A stretch of 64,000 nucleotides of DNA from Undaria pinnatifida (Eukaryota > Sar > Phaeophyceae > Laminariales > Alariaceae), in NCBI GenBank assembly GCA_012845835.1, contig JABAKD010000010.1:886501-950500 (forward strand). The letters are read 5' to 3'. Shown piece after piece: positions 12,101 to 22,694 of the stretch. The notes below the pieces were generated by a model. The model worked only from the letters and a program-made list of their open reading frames with translations. It was not told the origin of the DNA and did not search any database. Every line of letters starts with the position of its first letter. Within the stretch, counting starts at the first letter, position 1. The position numbers and the translations under genes were made by a program.

Positions 12101-15100
12101 CGCTGACGGTAAACCAAAACGCGTACGAGTTCAGCGGGAGAGGAAAAGTGTGGTGACAAAAAAAAAAAAAAAAACGACCCGCGCGGTTTGAAAACCCCCT
12201 GATTCGATCTGCGAGACGTCCAATACCTCCTGATCCGATTTTGCGATATCTCCAATACCTCCTGATCCGACCGGACTTGACTCGCCAGATTTTTTTGAAA
12301 AATACGGACCGGGCCAGGAGGTGGAATCATTACCCGTGAAAAGGCCTGAATTGTTTGCCGTGCTGCGGTTACCGTGCCCACCTGCGAGCCTCAATCCCCA
12401 CAAGCATACCGCAGCGGAGGCGAGAATTTGCCTGGCGTAGTAGTTCCCGCCGAGGATCAATGTCAAGATGGCTAAAACCACGAAGTTGCTGCCGCCGGCG
12501 AAGTCGGTTACCTGTCCGGGTGAGGGTGAGGCCACAAGGCCATGCAACACAACGAAAATCACGCCCACAGCAGCACGGGAGTTGGTATCTTTAGCAGGGG
12601 TGTGAGGTAGGTTGTGCCAGCTATAGATCGCACATTAGTCGCCTATTCGAGCATCATGAATGCACGAATGGGACACGTGTACTTCGTGTATCATACGTAA
12701 TGGACAGGAGGAGACGAAAACACTGATTTGAGTCTACCAGTCTGTACGGAACTATGAGCAACTCAGGGCTGTTAGGTCCTGTAGATTGGGTGCGACCTTG
12801 AATTGAAAACGACTTGCCATAGAAGCCAAGTTTTGAATTGGATAGTGGCGCGATACATAAAACTGCGGCGCCTTGAAGCGGTGAGCCTCAGAAGAAGCAG
12901 TTCAACTAACAGTAGAAACAATAATATTTGTAGTGGAAGCAGCAGCAGCAGTGGTGTGGTGGTGGCAGTAGTGGAGGTCGTAGCAGCAGCAAGCAATTAC
13001 GACGTACGAGAACGCACATCGATTTCGGACTGACGCCACGGGGTACTTACCTATTATCACTTCTATTAATACATACTCGCAGTGAGTAAGCGTAACTACG
13101 CCCCTCAAACCTCTTGTTATATTAATAGTCTATATACATGACGCAAACGAACACAACCAGACTCGTGCAGATAATGCTATAATAGAAAATATTAAAAAAT
13201 ACCTGGTAAGCTTGTTTGGGCTGGCCGGTGTTGCTTGCCGGGTTACGTGAAGTTAGTTTTCAAGAGTGTTCATTTCCCCCTTTCCAATTCGCGACACCTC
13301 CGACATTTCAAGCATACCACATCTCCAAGGGGAAGCTCGTACGAGTATACTGACATAATTTTTTGGAACCAGGCAATGTCATACACAAGTGAAACGATAA
13401 CATATGGGTGCATTGTGCATAGATACCGGTGTGCTGCACGAGGCACGACGCTCGGCTTGCTACTGCTCTTGTGCTATAAATTCAAGTCGCTCTTCATAGG
13501 AGTGGTGGACGAAAACCGGTCAGGCCACTCACCGCTTACATTCAGAGAGCGATAGCAGGACAGCTCCAGGCAAACGAAGCTGTATACGACCACACCCTGG
13601 ACAATAGGTTCCAGGTCAATAAACAATCGATAGAATCCTATTCCAATAGGAGGCCTATTGTTGCTTGTGATACTTGTGAATGTTTTTTATTTTTTTTATT
13701 TTTTTATATATCCTCCGGCGGATGGGGCAAAATAAAGCTTTAGCTCACCACGCTTCCACGTATTTTCATACGCGTCGTGTGTCGATTTAACTCAGTTGCT
13801 TTCGCAACCCAACGCTAGCTGGCGCACCCTTCGGATTCCACTGTAGCGATAGCGTGAGCTGACCCTATCAGTGGTCCTCGCTACAACCCTGGCAGCGCAA
13901 GCTAACGTTGTATACGGATGCGTGTGTATGGTATCGATAGGCACTTTGTACAGCTTATTGTGGCATGCAATAGGTGTCGATTGACACCTTCATCGATCTA
14001 CTGCTGTTCGGGGGCCAATATCGTACGTATTGACATGTAATATCAAAACCTATCGTTGAAACAGATAACTATCGATAGGAATTTCCAGAGCATGCCTGTT
14101 CGGGCGATATACTATTGGGACTGCGAGACGAAACCTATTGCTTCTAACGTTAGGTATCGATACGCCTTTCACCAAACCTATTGTTTGGGACGATAGGTGT
14201 CGATAGACGTTTCACCAAACCTATTGTTTCGGAAAACAGGCATCGATAGACCTTTCACAACTCTATTGTTTCTGACGATAGGTATCGACAGACCTTTCAC
14301 CATTCTATTGTTCAAGATTATAGGTATCGGTACGTAGACCTTTCGCCATTTTATTGTTTCAGTGTTGGAAAGTAAAGGTGCTCGAAGACAGCGCGTCTCG
14401 GTACAATAAACTAATAATAGAAGTAACTCCAGTTTGCCATTCATTATCCACGCCGCACGCCCCTCCAGCCCAACGGAGAATCCCCGAATTCGACGCTGTC
14501 TGTCCTTGAAGTGCCCTGATAAGCTTAAGGTGGACGGCCTCAACAAGGTGGCGACTACTATTACGTGTGTTCGATGCGAAGCTCAAGCCTGCAGTGTGTT
14601 AGAGCGACCTGTTTGTGTGCCGTTCAGTGTCCTTCTTATAACCTGGATAATACCCTATCGAATAGGCTATTGGGCCAACAATAGATCGGCAATTATGAGG
14701 ATCGATACCTATCGCGGGGCACAATAGCTCGGCTTCGTGGTCTATCGATAGGTATTGTGATCAACAATAGGGTTAGGGCAGTGACCACAATAGCCTATTG
14801 TGCGACCGATATGCTCGCGAAGGTGTACATCGATAGGTATTTTGGGCACCAACATGATTTGAAAATGACTCCCGACAGCCTACCGTTCGAGCAATACCTT
14901 TTTATCGCCACCAATCAATACCTATTGGTCAAAGCGAAGGTATGCGATGAGATCGATCGGTACCTCTTGCTCAATGTAATACGTTTTCAACGGTATCGAT
15001 CGATGACTATTGCCCAATTTAATAGGTTCCAAGATATCGATCGATATCTATTGACAATTCAATATATTTGGAAGGGTTTCGATCGATACCACCTACTGCT

Positions 15101-18100
15101 TGAAAATGTATATCCTATTGCTTAGAACAACATACCTATTCCGTATACCCTAGGCTATTGTTTGAATGAATACCTTGGATGATAGCAATATGTACCTTGA
15201 CCTACTTGTTGGCTTTTGTCTCAAAACAGCAGATTTTCGATAACACCTGGTATAAACAGACGTTCTAATAGATAAGTTTGTGAGGATTTCAATCGATAGG
15301 TGCTGCTGCTGTTGAACAACAGAAACACCTCTCACGATTTTTTTTGCGAGGGTACCAATCATACCAATTCCTCTGAACCTATTGGGCAAATAAATAGGTA
15401 TCTGGGCAAATAATAGATATCAATCATACCATCGACACTTTCACCCTCGCATTACAGGTGTCAACAAGTATCGATATTCAATACACCAACGTGTGGACAG
15501 ACCAACAGGTGTATTCGATAGACTATGTACAACTGGTCAAAGCAATAGGTATCTATCGACAATTTCGCATACCTTTTGGTCAAGCAATAGGTATTGATCG
15601 GCAATTTCACCGACCTATTGGTCACAGTGATAGGTATCGATCGACAATGTGACATACCTATTGTAAGAACAATAGCACGTTGTGCCGATTTATCATAACA
15701 TATTGGTCGAAAGGGATAGGTATCCACAAACGAATTCACACACCTATCTAGAACAATAGCATGTTGTATAAATTTCTCTGGACTCATCGGTCCAAGCAAT
15801 AGGTATCGATCGACAAATTCGTGTACCTATCGACGGTGGCAATAGGTATCGATATGCACTACCCCACCCTATTGACATACCAATAGGCATATTCAATAGG
15901 CTATTGTCCGGGGTGTGATATACCAGGCACACGACAGAGATGCTGCGCCTTTTTAGAGAGCTCTGGCAGATTGAACGGCTGAACGTCTTTGCATCACCCT
16001 GTTGACCCTGGTACTAGTTAGCAAATAATGGGAGTCGCCGACCAATGTCCTTCGTGAGGACAAAGCTTGCAAAGATAAGTTTCGACGGAATCCTCGCTCT
16101 CACAGCAGCTGTAGTATATTCTCAATTATAAATAAATACCTGGTACTGATATTAATAGTTGTTTTCGTGCTGATAACGTCAATTGTTGACAATTGACACG
16201 CTGGTGAGCTACGTAGTCACGCGGAGCTGCAGGTTGACGGCCGTACTGAAACACTACCAACCATACAGCATCAGTGCCTGTGGTGTCACAAGCCCACCAG
16301 AGTTCGTAGGCATAATACAACTATTACATTACTATTGTAGTGCGAGTACGTGATAGCATTCGCACGTGTGTAGACGCGTGGAGGGAACTGCGCCGGTAGG
16401 AGGATGGATTCGACGACTGTGGAGGAGGGCGACTGAGCGTCGACGGGTGGGGAAGAGACGGATTGAACTCTCCCTGAACGAGATTTTTGTTTTTCAGATA
16501 AGCATCGCAAGCTGCGAGGAGCATCTTGTTTTTTAGGGACGGAGGAGAAGGGGAACCGACTGGAATTGAGTGTCAACGAGAGCGCGTGCGAAGGAGCGGG
16601 CCGAGTGAGCTAAGGCGATGAGGCGGCCATGGAGAACCACAGCAAGAGGATGGCACACGGAGACCCACGACCCGCACGCACACCATCATCACGAGAGCAG
16701 CGATCGTCTTTTTTTCTGGATTTTTACGAGGCAGTAGCACAGGTTACTTACGTCACTAATTTTTGCAGAGTTGGTAGAGTTGCATACCCTTCATGGGGAA
16801 CGATCCCCCCCGCAATTTTCAATTTACAGGCACGGGCGCGGTAGCTGCGCTGCAACCTGTGGGATAGTTCGGGAAGACGTGGCGAGCACTGACAACTGTA
16901 TGGTGGTTTCTGGTTCGATTGCTCTTGTTTCACTGCATGCCCGCGGGTCGTCACTCTGACAGCACTCCAGACAGCAGGCAGGCGTGTTCGTCTGTGCTCA
17001 CGATTGCCGTGCGGTTCGTGCGGTGCAGGCAGCACTCCAGACAGCAACCGCTGTAGTTGGTAGCCGCGAGTTGGTAAGTTGTGGGAACAGGGGGACTACC
17101 TGTATGATGTACCTTGTAGTTGAGTGGATACCCGCGGCCATGCGAGTTCACTTTGCACATTGGATCATTTCACGTGTGCCCCTTCTTCGTATCGTGCGTT
17201 TTAGGTGGAAAAGCGTAGTACTTCCCGGACGAATTTTGATTTCACTTGGTTTTTCGGATCTTCCTAGGGCTCCAGCACCTTCGTAGGACCACGGACTCGA
17301 AAGCAACTGAGTTAAATCGACACACGACGCGTATGAAAATACGTGGAAGTGTGGTGAGCTACGTGAAGCTTTATTTTTCCCACCCCATCCGCCGAAAGAT
17401 TAAAAAAAAAAAAAAAAAAACTAGATTTGTTACAAGAGTTACTCGTAATGCGAGACGACACAGAGTTACAGCCACAACAACAATCAGAAGTAGTGACGCT
17501 TGTACGCGTGTGTACCAGGTAAAGTCTTCTATAGAGCTGGAAAACGTGCAACAAGTTCGAGGCACCGCGGTTTTGTTTTTCACCAGATATACCCTCTGTA
17601 GCACGAGTACTGCATCCAGACAAGGCCTCATCCATCAGCTATTGTGTGCAGCCACCACACCCCTCTTGTACTCAACTTGTACCACTGCACTATGTTGTAG
17701 AATGTACGAGTACGAGTATCTGCCTGGCACGCCACAAATAGCAAGAGATATAGACTAGTCTATATGTTTTTTCCCTTCCTTTCCCCCTTGCATGTCCATT
17801 TTGGCTCATGCTCGGGGTATGTTTCTATCTCCCGTGCTTTGGCTCCCCTTTTTATTTATTTATTTATTTATTTTGTCTTGGTTTCTTTCGTTGTTTCTCT
17901 CTTTTACAAGGTATTTTGGTTTAATGAGAAGAACACAAAGGGGGGTGGGGGGGAAACAGGAGGAGTAGAAGGAAAGCCGTCCAAGGGAATGGGGGCAGGG
18001 GGGGCAACAGGAGGAATAGAAGGGAGACCGCGGTGGACGAAGGCAGGAAGGAGATGGCAGGCAGGGTAGCAAGGTACCAGGCCGACTAGTAGGTACATAG

Positions 18101-19033
18101 CACTTTTCGTCTTTCTCTGGGGTATTTTTTTCCCCTTTGTTCCCTCCTTGCGTGTCCAGGTTTTTGGCTCGTGTTCGGATTATCTTATTTTGGTTTTACT
18201 TTACTTTATTTTATTTCATTTTATTATGTTTTTTTTTCCGAGCTTTGGCTCTCCTTTGCGGTTGGGTTGTTTCTTCGATTTCCTCTTCATTTTGTTTGTT
18301 TCATTTTTTTGTTTTATTTTCATCTTTGTTTTTATTTGTTTTCTTATTTTGTTTCTTGTTTTTTGTTTTTGTTTTTGTTTTTGTTTTTGTTTATTTCGTA
18401 TTTCTCTCTTCCAATGTATTTCTGTTGCTGACGTATGTATGTTGTGCCTGTCGTACCCAGTACTAGGGCATGACATTGCGTTGTCGAATGCATTACGATG
18501 CATTATCTCTGTGTCGTGGCTTGTGACCACAGAGCTGATCTTTCTAGGGTGAAGAATCAGTACGGACACTGGGTGTGCTGGATGTCGACGAGTAGAAGAA
18601 CGGTTTAATGTGAAGAACACACACACACACACACACACATATGTGGAGATACAAGTACCAGGTACGATTTAATGCCCCCTCGTACAACATGGTAAATATT
18701 TGAATTATTATGTGGCACGCCATGCTGACTCATCAACCGCTTGGTGAAGTGCTACTGGTAACGCTTGCTTGCAGCAAGACAAATTGACAAACTACGGTAC
18801 ACCGAGTTTACACAATTGGCGGCAACAGAGGCCACGACAACGACGAATCGCCAGGCTGCAGCATGCTTGAACGATGGTGACACAATGCAAGCAGAATACT
18901 CATAGACTAAAGGTCTCATTACCTTGTCGAACTTGAAGGAGAAGGCGACGACGAAGAAGAGTAGCTGGAACACAACCGTAACCACCGCTGTGATCGCCAG
19001 GAAGCTGTCATCGTCAGCTATAGGCGAGCCCAT
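8956..19033 (-). CDS. DUF1295 / steroid 5-alpha-reductase-like membrane protein
   Basis: Six exons (19033-18923, 12511-12382, 11316-11219, 10920-10765, 10058-9873, 9174-8956) join without a frame break into exactly 300 codons including the stop, the usual length for this family. Every intron has GT and AG ends. Diagnostic features are an N-terminal hydrophobic helix, [59 protein letters not shown], DKKYG and IP.PP near the C-terminus. RHPNYFG is the motif shared by DUF1295, 5-alpha-reductases and ICMT-type enzymes, associated with cofactor binding. About six or seven membrane spans are expected, probably in an internal membrane. An NAD(P)H-dependent reductase role is inferred from the family; the substrate is unknown. 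The start is the first ATG before the hydrophobic helix. The last exon is read to its stop at 8956, but a GTATGT donor-like site inside it leaves an alternative C-terminus possible. Confidence 0.9.
9873..10058 (-). CDS. DUF1295 gene exon 5, signature motif
   Basis: The acceptor is GTGTGCAG|TCGAAC and the donor is ACG|GTAAGT. It carries [22 protein letters not shown] (cited in part as RHPNYFG), the signature of the family and its likely cofactor-binding segment, followed by another membrane span. Confidence 0.92.
10368..10476. mobile_element. short hairpin MITE in DUF1295 intron 4
   Basis: About 28 bases at 10368-10396 (TATTACGGGGGACCCTAGTA...) recur inverted at 10448-10476 (...ACTATAGTCCTCCGTAATA). 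They enclose only about 50 bases. The outer TA dinucleotides may be the target duplication. It is non-coding. Confidence 0.75.
10765..10920 (-). CDS. DUF1295 gene exon 4
   Basis: The acceptor is TTGGTCAG|ATG and the donor is TTCAAG|GTGGGG, both phase 0. It encodes [15 protein letters not shown] and then a span ending in FEFVGDIQKDIFK, where family members have E/D..Q...F. Confidence 0.9.
11219..11316 (-). CDS. DUF1295 gene exon 3
   Basis: The acceptor is TTTGGGCAG|GG and the donor is TTCCAG|GTGGAC. It encodes FLLYRVIKMG, then the charged stretch [14 protein letters not shown] and TFWIFQ. The charged stretch is among the most conserved in the family. Confidence 0.9.
11560..11856 (+). repeat. 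9-bp ATCAAATAC minisatellite
   Basis: About 33 copies of ATCAAATAC/ATCAAATGC lie in intron 2 of the DUF1295-family gene. Because 9 is a multiple of 3, long open frames appear on both strands (SNTSNT, MYLMYL, FDVFDV) that are not genes. Confidence 0.95.
11968..12174 (+). mobile_element. SINE-like retroposon (family C) with poly-A tail
   Basis: It is homologous to 47570-47773 (+) and 30525-30713 (-). Shared words are TTTCGATGAAAAT, GCTGA.CCCT, GATAAAAATGAAGGCAAG and CACCTGTGACC.CGGCTTG. Two copies end in a run of A (12158-12174 and 47757-47773). A shared body plus a 3' poly-A points to retroposition. No clear pol III boxes were seen. Confidence 0.65.
12382..12511 (-). CDS. DUF1295 gene exon 2
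   Basis: The acceptor is CACCCGGACAG|GTAACC and the donor is CGCAG|GTGGGC, in phase 1. It encodes [11 protein letters not shown], a hydrophobic span, the YYARQ turn and CLWGLRLA, all family landmarks. Confidence 0.88.
13711..13806. repeat. left arm of a 3.7-kb inverted-repeat-bounded segment
   Basis: About 95 bases, including GGCGGATGGGG, AATAAAGCTT, TTCCACGTATTTTCATACG and CGATTTAACTCAGTTGCTTTCG, recur nearly unchanged in inverted orientation at 17297-17400. Both lie in intron 1 of the DUF1295-family gene. Confidence 0.85.
13960..15915 (+). repeat. CAATAGG..CCTATTG satellite-like cluster
   Basis: Dozens of diverged copies of CAATAGGTATCGAT and its complement ACCTATTG alternate, so each unit is itself an imperfect inverted repeat. 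In the best part (15540-15665) the unit is about 42 bases. The cluster lies inside the inverted-repeat-bounded segment. Confidence 0.75.
15988..16113 (+). repeat. dispersed repeat family D, copy 1
   Basis: It shares CATCACCCTGTTGACCCTGGTA, GGAGTCGCCGACC, GAGGACA and CTTGCAAAGAT.AGTTTCGACG with 43531-43697 in the same orientation. The right part resembles the terminus of the family K TIR elements. Confidence 0.7.
17297..17400. repeat. right arm of the 3.7-kb inverted-repeat-bounded segment
   Basis: This is the reverse complement of 13711-13806 with few differences and is followed by a run of A (17402-17420). The arm pair could be the termini of one large element or two oppositely inserted copies of a short retroposon; the adjacent A run fits the second reading. 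Confidence 0.85.
17760..18640. repeat. T-rich and TTTTC/TTTTG low-complexity tract, short (CA)n at the end
   Basis: Runs of TTTTG and TTTATTTT between 18180 and 18400, then (CA)n at 18618-18640. Phe-rich open frames arise from composition only. Confidence 0.7.
18923..19033 (-). CDS. DUF1295 gene exon 1 (start)
   Basis: ATG at 19033 begins MGSPIADDD and runs into a hydrophobic helix ending FSFKFDK. The donor AAG|GTAATG is in phase 0. It joins exon 2 (VTDFAGG...) across a 6.4-kb intron filled with repeats. Confidence 0.8.
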
Positions 19034-22000
19034 CTATGCTACGATATCACCAACGCACGCTCGGCTCGGAGACTCTGGGCGCTCACACCTCGTCCTTGGG
19101 TGAAGTCGATGGCAAGATAGAGCTTGTTGCGTATACCGCTTGTAAAGGCCTACAGCCGACAGCAACAAGCCTTCCTCGCGACTCGCGACTCGCGACAGCA
19201 GACTCAAGTCTAAATCTTCGACTGAGAGGCAACAGGAGTAAACAGCTCAGAAAGCTTCCAAATCCACCAAGCAACCAGAGATGTTTCCCGCTGATCTCAG
19301 AGCCCAGTCAGATCTCGGAGCGTGAAGGGCGGCAAGAGATCCGGGGCGCAGCCCAGTGGCCTCTGGGCGGAGTGCTCGTGGTGGAGTATAAGACTTGAAT
19401 GATTTTTGGGTTTGCCTCTCTGGGTCAGACGGCGGAATGCGGCTAATTGCGCCGCGATTTCATGAAAAAAAGAAAAGTAATTTCCGCCGATAAAAAATGT
19501 GTCGATTTTTTCGATTTTTTACGCTGAGATGAAAGATGAAAGTCGCCGAAATTGACTTTGCATGCATTGCTTTCGGTTGCGTGTTGTGGGTTGTGTTTCT
19601 ATTGCTTTCGGTTGCCTGTCGCGTGCGCTCCGAGCTAGTGTGTTCCACCATCCACGAGCTCCGTCCAGACAAGCTCTCCGCTCGCATCCATGCGTGCTAC
19701 GTTACTATGGCAGTCCTAGTGCTTGCTCTCACTCATTGGTGGCGATCGACTTAAGAGTAAAAAAGCAAGGAAAAGGCAACACGAATTTTTTACTTTTACA
19801 TTCCATTGACACCACGTACGGTGATTCTAACTTCGTATAGTCTATATTTTGTTGTCTTTTTGTCCTGGTAAGTTTTGTTCGATTCCGAAACAAACCAAAA
19901 CGAACGAAACAAATGCGGTGGAATACGATCCAATCATCTTCTATCAATCTGAATTCCCCCAACCTCCGATGGCTCCCCACGTGCTGCTCCCCTGAGACAC
20001 CGACGATCAATCACCTGTGCAAGCAGTAGGTGCGGATGTCATGCCACGTGGACATCCGATAGACTTCGTGACGGCGACAGAAGAGACAATACATGCCCAG
20101 AAAAAACAACACCCTACCGTTGGGACTTCAATCAAAGCCTTGAAGAGGGAAAAACACGTTGCAAAAAAGTGATTGGTATCACGGGGGGAGGGATCGGCCA
20201 CACGCAGCAGCCCGGGTTGGGCTGCTGGTGGCTGCTGGGTAGAGCGTGGATCCAAAGCACCATTGCAAGAGCTACACGACACGCGCCCAGTATTGTGATA
20301 CCGTCGTACGACCGTACGCTCTTCGTAGACGTTTCTTTCTTAAATCACTATTTCTTGTGCGTTTGGTCGATGTAGAATGGCGCCCGAAGGCACGTGGTGT
20401 GGGAGAGGGGACAAGTTTACAAGTCCAATAATCTCTTGTGCGATTAAGGCCTGGGACAAATTAGAATATATTAGGCAGAAAAAATCCCAGTGGCAACATT
20501 TTCGCTGGAAACGCAGCAGCATACGTTTTGTTGGAGGCTAAAACGCTGGGTTAGTCTGGGCCGCGCGCAATACGCGAATGGCGATGTTTTAACTCTCTTG
20601 CCGCTATGTTTGAATCGCACAAGTCCGAGAATCCTTGCTGTGATTATTAGGGTAATGTACCACTGTGGACGGACGTATTTTACCGTACGTTGAGTATTAG
20701 ACCTAAAAATCGAGTTACAACTGAACTCATGGCTCCAGATCAGGCCAAAAAAAAGCGCGGCAGCCTGTAGGTTACGCACCTCTTGCCGAGACTCTGTCAT
20801 GGCGACTAAACACTTGTCGCGATAAAAATGAACGCATGCACCGTAGCAGTGGGGGGGGAAATGGGTGGGGGGGGGAGTGCCATGTGACCCCCGATCTTAG
20901 CTCGTGCGAAAAGGGAGGGAGCTCGAGAAAATCTGCAACGACATTATTACCAGGTACCTGATGGATGGGATATTACGGAAAAAAACTCGTCGAACAAAAT
21001 CAAAACAATGGGAGCCTCGGGCCGCCTTGTGGCGTCAACTTCTCGGCAAAAGTGATCAAAGCGGAGAAAGATAGCGCAGCAGTCTCGAACGGATTCCTCG
21101 AGCACCACCACCTACTTCTACAGTAGATACTCACACGTTTCGACACCGATGTTGATAATGTTATCCTTTTTAATAATGTTTCACTACCAATACATGCTTC
21201 CAACCACCCACTTTCGGTGTCTCGGAGCAGGCGTCAAAAAGTTATCCGTCAGCCGGGTGCAACGCTGTCCGGTTCTCGCCAACCCAACCAAAAACAAAAC
21301 AAAAAGAAAGCCGCGGACGGGGTGTTTTTCGTTGCGACGCGCTTTACGAGTACTATTTACTGTTGTACAACGTGCAACCAATACAACGCACTATGACTGT
21401 ATATACCAGGTAACCCCGAGCCCTCCACGTGACAACTAAATGCCCGCCAGACTACATTCTAAGGATCAACTGACCCTCCCCCCGCCCCCCCCGCCCGCCC
21501 TCTGACTCCCCCCGGCCCGCCCTCTATCTCCCCCAGCCCGCCCTCCGCCCCCTCACCCTCCCCTCTTCCTCCCGTCTGTGCACCTGTCAAGGCAACCGGC
21601 AAGGTAAGTGAGTTGAATCTCAGCAGAAAAATATCGAAATACCCCATCACTCGCACGCCATCTAACGTCGCTTTCGCTTGGGCCACCAAAATCGAAGCAA
21701 CCAATCCAACCCCAATCCCAACTCCAATCCCACCAACAGGAGCAACGTGACAGCCACCACAAACAGGCCCAATCCAGAGCGAGAGATAAATCCGGCCAAG
21801 CATACCATGAGGAACACAACTACTGAACAACGCCTTCCATATTGTCCAAGATAATACTCTCTCGTGCAGTCATCGTCAACACAAAATTCCCGCAAAATAT
21901 AGCCACAGCAGTCAGCACCACCAATGTAAGCTTGGAACTTCAACAAACCGCTCACCTGCCGGTTGATACTGGCGATTGCTGAGGCATGGGCCGCTCACGA

Positions 22001-22694
22001 CACCACCGGTCGTTCTTTCCCCCTAGATTTGGGGATAGTATTGCATGTACCGCTGCTGACTATTCGCCAAAAGCTGTATGATACCAGTACTGTTCTACTA
22101 TAATGCACTGCTAAGTGTTCGTCAAGCTGTACTATTCTAATATAAAATGCAAACGCCGACAGTTGGCCAAGCAGTCCTATTCTACTAATCAAAGATGCCC
22201 GGAGACGGCAGTTTCGGCCTGTGACGGACGATCGTCTGGACGTACTACGCTAGCTTTAGTGTTGAGCTCCTAAAGGTGTGACGAACGGCACCCAAAATTG
22301 CCGTCTCCTTCGCTACGAATAATCAGGGCTTTTCACGGACCGGATCACGTCTGGTGAGTCGGGTCGGAACGAGTCAGAGTGGCCCTCCCGACCTGACCCG
22401 TGATATTTGAAAATCTTCTGACATGACCCGACCCGATCCATAGACTTCGAACACTTCCTAACCCGACTGGACGCGACCCAAGAGTTTTCCAAAACATCCT
22501 GGCCCGACCTGCGGCGCGGGTGATGAGTCATGACCCATGAAATGCCCTGCTAAAAAAAGTGCTGCTGACTGTTCGCCAAGCTGTACTGCGCTGCTCAGTG
22601 ATGCGGTTGAAGTTCAAGTTGACGATGATGTTGAAGTTGATGTTGGATGTTCAAGTTGTGGCTGAATATTCGAACCGGGCTTTACGGGGTGGCG
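19034..22694. other. intergenic region between the two minus-strand genes
   Basis: This should hold the promoter and 5' UTR of the DUF1295-family gene (right of 19033) and the 3' UTR of the USP40-like gene (left of 22695). I see no third gene and no clear TATA or polyadenylation signal. It contains a SINE-like fragment (about 20815-20930), pyrimidine-rich DNA at 21470-21560, and a MITE at 22324-22550. Confidence 0.5.
22324..22550. mobile_element. GGGTC-rich MITE (family H), complete copy
   Basis: The termini CAGGGCTTTTCA and TGAAATGCCCTG are inverted repeats. The interior is made of GACCCGACCCG words. Further copies lie at 38247-38432 (ending GTGAAATGCCCTG), about 37740-37963 and 4150-4308. 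It is non-coding, about 0.2 kb, and in no fixed orientation, as expected of a MITE. Confidence 0.8.
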
